Origin: Neptunomonas sp.
Lineage (GTDB): Bacteria > Pseudomonadota > Gammaproteobacteria > Pseudomonadales > Balneatricaceae
Direction of reading: 5' to 3'
NCBI GenBank assembly: GCA_004195305.1
Contig: SDWN01000728.1
Coordinates: forward strand, 1 to 7,697
Length of the DNA stretch: 7,697 nt
The notes beneath the pieces are model-generated. The model saw only the letters and a program-made list of their open reading frames with translations. It searched no databases and had not been told where the DNA came from. Position numbers and translations under genes: made by a program. Of the stretch, positions 5,588 through 7,697 are shown in pieces. Every line of letters begins with the position of its first letter. Positions within the stretch are counted from its first letter, which is position 1.

Positions 5588-6934
5588 CTAAAAGCTGTAT
5601 TTCACTTTCCATTTCACCAGGAAGGCCGTCTCGTCCGTAGCGGGAAAGGCGGAACCCGGACGGAAATAGCCGAGCACCAGCTGCGTCTTGAGCTCTGGCC
5701 CTTTCAGTTTATATCCGGCCACCAGATCAATCTCCTGGCCCAAACTGCGGCTCACCCCGGTGGGCGAAAGCTCGATCATCAGCGCGCGTTGTTGGGCGCT
5801 GGCCTGCGCCTGGCGATAGCGATGGTAAACCAGATCGAGGGAGGCGTTCCGTAGCGGTCTGATACCCAGTCCGACGGTCGCCACCTCAAGATTGGCCAAC
5901 TCGGGATCAAACAACTCACCGTAGTAGCCTACAGCCACAAAACCATGGAACCTGGCCGAGTTGTCCTGCAGTCCGGTCTGGCGATAACTGCGATCGATGT
6001 TGTCTGTCGGGTCGGCGTCGCCGGAACCGTAGGCGTAACCGAGGGTCAAAGAGGGCCGCCAGCGCAAATCAGACTGGTAGCTCAGGCCCAGGTCCAGCCC
6101 CCAACCGCGCAGCGACGTCGTACCGTCCCTGCCGCGTAGCGTCGCGAGCGCCAGCCAGTGCTGCCAGCCACCAACCAGAGGACCCTGCGAGAGCAGGCCC
6201 AGATGCAGCGGGCTCAGCCTGGCTATGCTGCGGTCATCGCGCTTGAAGGCGAACAGCTGCAGTTCACCGCCCCGGCTGCGTGCGTACCGGCCCAGCAGCA
6301 GATAGTAATTGATCCGCTCACGCGTTTCCGAGCGTAGCAGCTCCTTGGCGAACAGCTTGTCCCGGCTGAGCGCGACCTCGAAGCCCAGCCGCTGGCGGCG
6401 ATAGAAGATGCGTAGCGCATCCAGATCCTCATCGAAGAGCCACTCTCGCTCGTCCTTGAACGACTGACGTCCGATTTGGAGCTTGAGTCCCGTTGCGACC
6501 TCAGGAAATGCCAGATAGGCCTGTTTGAGCTCCAGACTGGCGCTGTCGGTCTGCTGGTCGCGCTCAGCCGTGGCCAGCTCGCGGGACCATTCCACTTCCA
6601 GAAACGCCAGGACTTTGGGATGCGGGTCGTAAGAAACGGCCAGGCTCAACTCTGGCGAGACAAGCATACGCTCGACTGCCAAGGTCCGCTCCTGGTCGAA
6701 ATTATTCTCCTGCTCGACCTCGAGAGTAAACTCCAGGCCGAGCGCGAAGGCCGGAGTCAGACGGATGCTGAGATCCGGCGGATCGTCGAGATTGAACGGC
6801 AACTGCGGTTGCTCTCTTGCAGAACTGTTTTGGCTCACGAAGGCGGCAGATTGCGCCGCAACCGGTCGAGCAATCAGCAGAGCCAGGATCAACAGCAAAA
6901 CGAGTACCTCTGCCTGGCCCTTCTTTTTCAGCAT
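5588..6934 (-). CDS. Alginate-export-family outer-membrane beta-barrel protein
   Basis: This encodes 448 residues. The signal peptide is MLKKKGQAE plus a hydrophobic stretch to about residue 21, with likely cleavage after VAA near 27. The mature part has a short linker and then alternating amphipathic strands typical of a porin barrel, ending in a C-terminal phenylalanine (KVKYSF) as outer-membrane proteins do. Family-like stretches are LKLQIGRQSFKDEREWLF (150-167) with a following LDALRIFYRR, LGYAYGSGDADPTDN (298-312), YGELFDPELANLEVATVG (338-355) and EIDLVAGYKL (401-410). These fit the Alginate_exp family of AlgE-like barrels. Many members are not linked to alginate, and nothing around this gene suggests alginate synthesis, so the substrate is open. 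The length is close to that of AlgE-type proteins. The ATG has GAGG 6 bases upstream. It is convergent with the ATP-grasp gene and appears monocistronic. Confidence 0.75.
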   Translation of the reverse strand: MLKKKGQAEVLVLLLILALLIARPVAAQSAAFVSQNSSAREQPQLPFNLDDPPDLSIRLTPAFALGLEFTLEVEQENNFDQERTLAVERMLVSPELSLAVSYDPHPKVLAFLEVEWSRELATAERDQQTDSASLELKQAYLAFPEVATGLKLQIGRQSFKDEREWLFDEDLDALRIFYRRQRLGFEVALSRDKLFAKELLRSETRERINYYLLLGRYARSRGGELQLFAFKRDDRSIARLSPLHLGLLSQGPLVGGWQHWLALATLRGRDGTTSLRGWGLDLGLSYQSDLRWRPSLTLGYAYGSGDADPTDNIDRSYRQTGLQDNSARFHGFVAVGYYGELFDPELANLEVATVGLGIRPLRNASLDLVYHRYRQAQASAQQRALMIELSPTGVSRSLGQEIDLVAGYKLKGPELKTQLVLGYFRPGSAFPATDETAFLVKWKVKYSF

Positions 6935-6979
6935 CGCCGTCCTCGTTCGCTATGCAAAGTCATCGCCTCTCTTCAGCGC

Positions 6980-7016
6980 GCCGCAAGAGCAGCCCCCAGA
7001 CTGCTAACCTTGCGGC
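6980..7016 (-). promoter_or_regulatory. Strong hairpin in the porin leader
   Basis: GCCGCAAG (6980-6987) and CTTGCGGC (7009-7016) are perfect complements. Inside them AGCAG (6988-6992) pairs with CTGCT (7001-7005), leaving a 3-base bulge at 7006-7008 and an 8-base loop. That gives 13 pairs, 45 bases upstream of the porin ATG. No U-run follows, so a 5'-leader structure affecting stability or translation is more likely than a terminator. Confidence 0.55.
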
Positions 7017-7050
7017 CGGGGTCGACGCAGGATTGTGCCTGTGACCGGCC
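7014..7050 (-). promoter_or_regulatory. Second leader hairpin sharing bases with the first
   Basis: On the minus strand GGCC+GGTC (7050-7043) can pair with GACC (7023-7020) and, past a 2-base bulge, GGCC (7017-7014). Inside, CAGG (7041-7038) can pair with CCTG (7031-7028) around a CACAAT loop. The closing GGCC shares 7014-7016 with the stem of the neighbouring hairpin, so the two full structures exclude each other. I do not recognise a known riboswitch consensus here. Confidence 0.4.
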
Positions 7051-7091
7051 CTCCTTCGCGTTTCTCCTGTGCGCAACGGCCTTCTGTAAGA

Positions 7092-7119
7092 AGGATGACA
7101 GGTCTCCACCCGCTGTCAA
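7092..7119 (-). promoter_or_regulatory. Weak candidate promoter for the porin gene
   Basis: A perfect TTGACA -35 box lies at 7119-7114 on the minus strand. The best -10 candidate at 16-base spacing is CATCCT (7097-7092), only 3 of 6 matches, so an activator or another sigma factor may be needed. It would place both leader hairpins in the transcript. Confidence 0.25.
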
Positions 7120-7230
7120 TCTAACCCCGCGGACTTACAGGGCGAAAATCGGATATGCAACAGGCTTGTCCAGGCTGGCGCGCTAACGAGATCACCAATA
7201 TCGCGGGCTCAGGTTTTATTGACCCGGTGT

Positions 7231-7246
7231 TGTCAGCGCTGTCAGC
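7231..7246. repeat. Short tandem word TGTCAGC x2
   Basis: TGTCAGC at 7231-7237 is repeated at 7240-7246 with 2 bases between, and the junction forms the 8-base palindrome CAGCGCTG. It could be a binding site for a dimeric regulator, but it is short enough to be chance. Confidence 0.25.
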
Positions 7247-7345
7247 CCAGGCTAGGTAAGCTGGCGGGCGAGTCGAAGGAAAATGGGCAGGAGATCAAGG
7301 GCTTACAAATCTTTCTCACGTCTATCTGGGAGGAGTAAAGCGGGA

Positions 7346-7627
7346 TCAGCGCAGGCCCCGGAAAGGCCGCGAATTCAGCGCCTGAGCAACAGTCTTCGAC
7401 TTAAGCGCAGCAAAGTTGGCCAGGCGCAGATTCACCTGAGTATAGACCTGGATCTGTTGATTGTCGAGTCGGTTCTGAATGAGGGTGCCGAAGCCTGCCC
7501 CCTGGCCGCCCAACTGTTCGACCACAAGGGGACCTGGCGAACTGTTCTGGACCAGCGCCCATCCGTCCCAGCCCCCGGAGTCAACCTCGGCGGAACCTTC
7601 CAGAGGACTTAAGGGACGCCCATGTAA
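7346..7627 (-). pseudogene. Start-less coding-like frame, probable 3' remnant of an unknown gene
   Basis: On the minus strand this frame is open for 93 codons and ends in TGA at 7346, but contains no ATG. The translation looks protein-like, especially VEQLGGQGAGFGTL followed by IQNRLDNQQIQVYTQVNLRL and then ANFAALKSKTVAQALNSR: glutamine/asparagine-rich, with alternating polar and hydrophobic residues. Third codon positions are mostly G or C, as in the neighbouring genes. Possible non-ATG starts are GTG at 7525 (59 residues) and TTG at 7513, neither with a good ribosome site. An ATG at 7623 (MGVP, then TAA) lies in a different frame with a plausible AAAGG about 10 bases upstream, so a frameshift just after the true start is one explanation. 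I do not recognise the family. It could be a decayed gene, or a short gene with a rare start. Confidence 0.4.
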
Positions 7628-7697
7628 TTATGCCTTTCTCTGTATCTTCCCTGTGCCATACCCTTGATCATGCTATGCGGATTTTGTCGCCGAGGGA

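Larger units (their letters stand above)
6935..7345. other. Non-coding region upstream of the porin gene
   Basis: About 410 bases carry no convincing gene on either strand. On the minus strand they hold a leader with two large hairpins (6980-7016 and 7014-7050), a possible promoter near 7092-7119 and a short direct repeat at 7231-7246. Open frames crossing this stretch on the plus strand continue antisense through the porin gene and have no family resemblance. Confidence 0.6.

Noticed and set aside
6476..7186. A 236-codon plus-strand frame spanning the porin 5' end and its upstream region
   Set aside because: Most of it is antisense to the porin coding sequence, and the remainder covers leader hairpins. 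The composition is unlike a real protein.
7283..7612. A 109-codon plus-strand frame with ATG start
   Set aside because: The translation is Arg/Ser/Pro-rich and without pattern, while the opposite strand gives the more protein-like 7346-7627 frame.

Overview
The window looks like chromosomal DNA from a fairly GC-rich, Gram-negative bacterium, most likely a deltaproteobacterium of the Desulfuromonadales/Geobacterales type. This is an inference from gene content: an outer-membrane beta-barrel of the alginate-export type, an exported purple-acid-phosphatase-like enzyme, and an amphi-Trp / ATP-grasp cassette of the kind I associate with those groups. There are no tRNA, rRNA, transposase, phage or CRISPR features.

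Left part (minus strand, about 120-2409): a two-gene operon. It encodes an exported purple-acid-phosphatase-like metallophosphoesterase with an N-terminal fibronectin-like domain, and 4 bases later an exported tetratricopeptide-repeat protein. A sigma70-like promoter and a strong ribosome binding site precede the phosphatase. A 280-base AT-richer region separates this operon from a divergent one.

Centre (plus strand, about 2690-5501): a tight three-gene operon. It encodes a small amphi-Trp domain protein, a two-domain protein joining an N-terminal PhoU-like region to a C-terminal aminoglycoside/choline-kinase-like phosphotransferase, and an ATP-grasp ligase that I recognise as the GAK-system type. 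The first two genes overlap by 35 bases and the third follows within 16 bases. GAK loci, as I recall them, carry an ATP-grasp enzyme, an HprK-related kinase, a CofD-like protein and amphi-Trp/XXXCH small proteins. Here the kinase slot appears to be filled by the PhoU-kinase fusion and no CofD-like or HprK-like gene is visible. This is the strongest candidate for an undescribed system: a kinase plus an amino-acid/peptide-type ligase with an unknown substrate, possibly linked to phosphate status through the PhoU domain.

Right part (minus strand, about 5588-6934): an alginate-export-family outer-membrane beta-barrel. It is preceded by a leader of about 180 bases holding two strong adjacent hairpins that share bases. 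Beyond it, 7346-7627 is a coding-like minus-strand frame with no ATG start, probably the decayed 3' part of a gene or a gene with a frameshift near its 5' end.

An unexpected small-scale feature is a dispersed repeat of about 30 bases. It sits exactly 9 bases after the TAG stop codon of both the TPR gene (minus strand) and the ATP-grasp gene (plus strand), in the sense orientation each time, with hints that the similarity continues further downstream.
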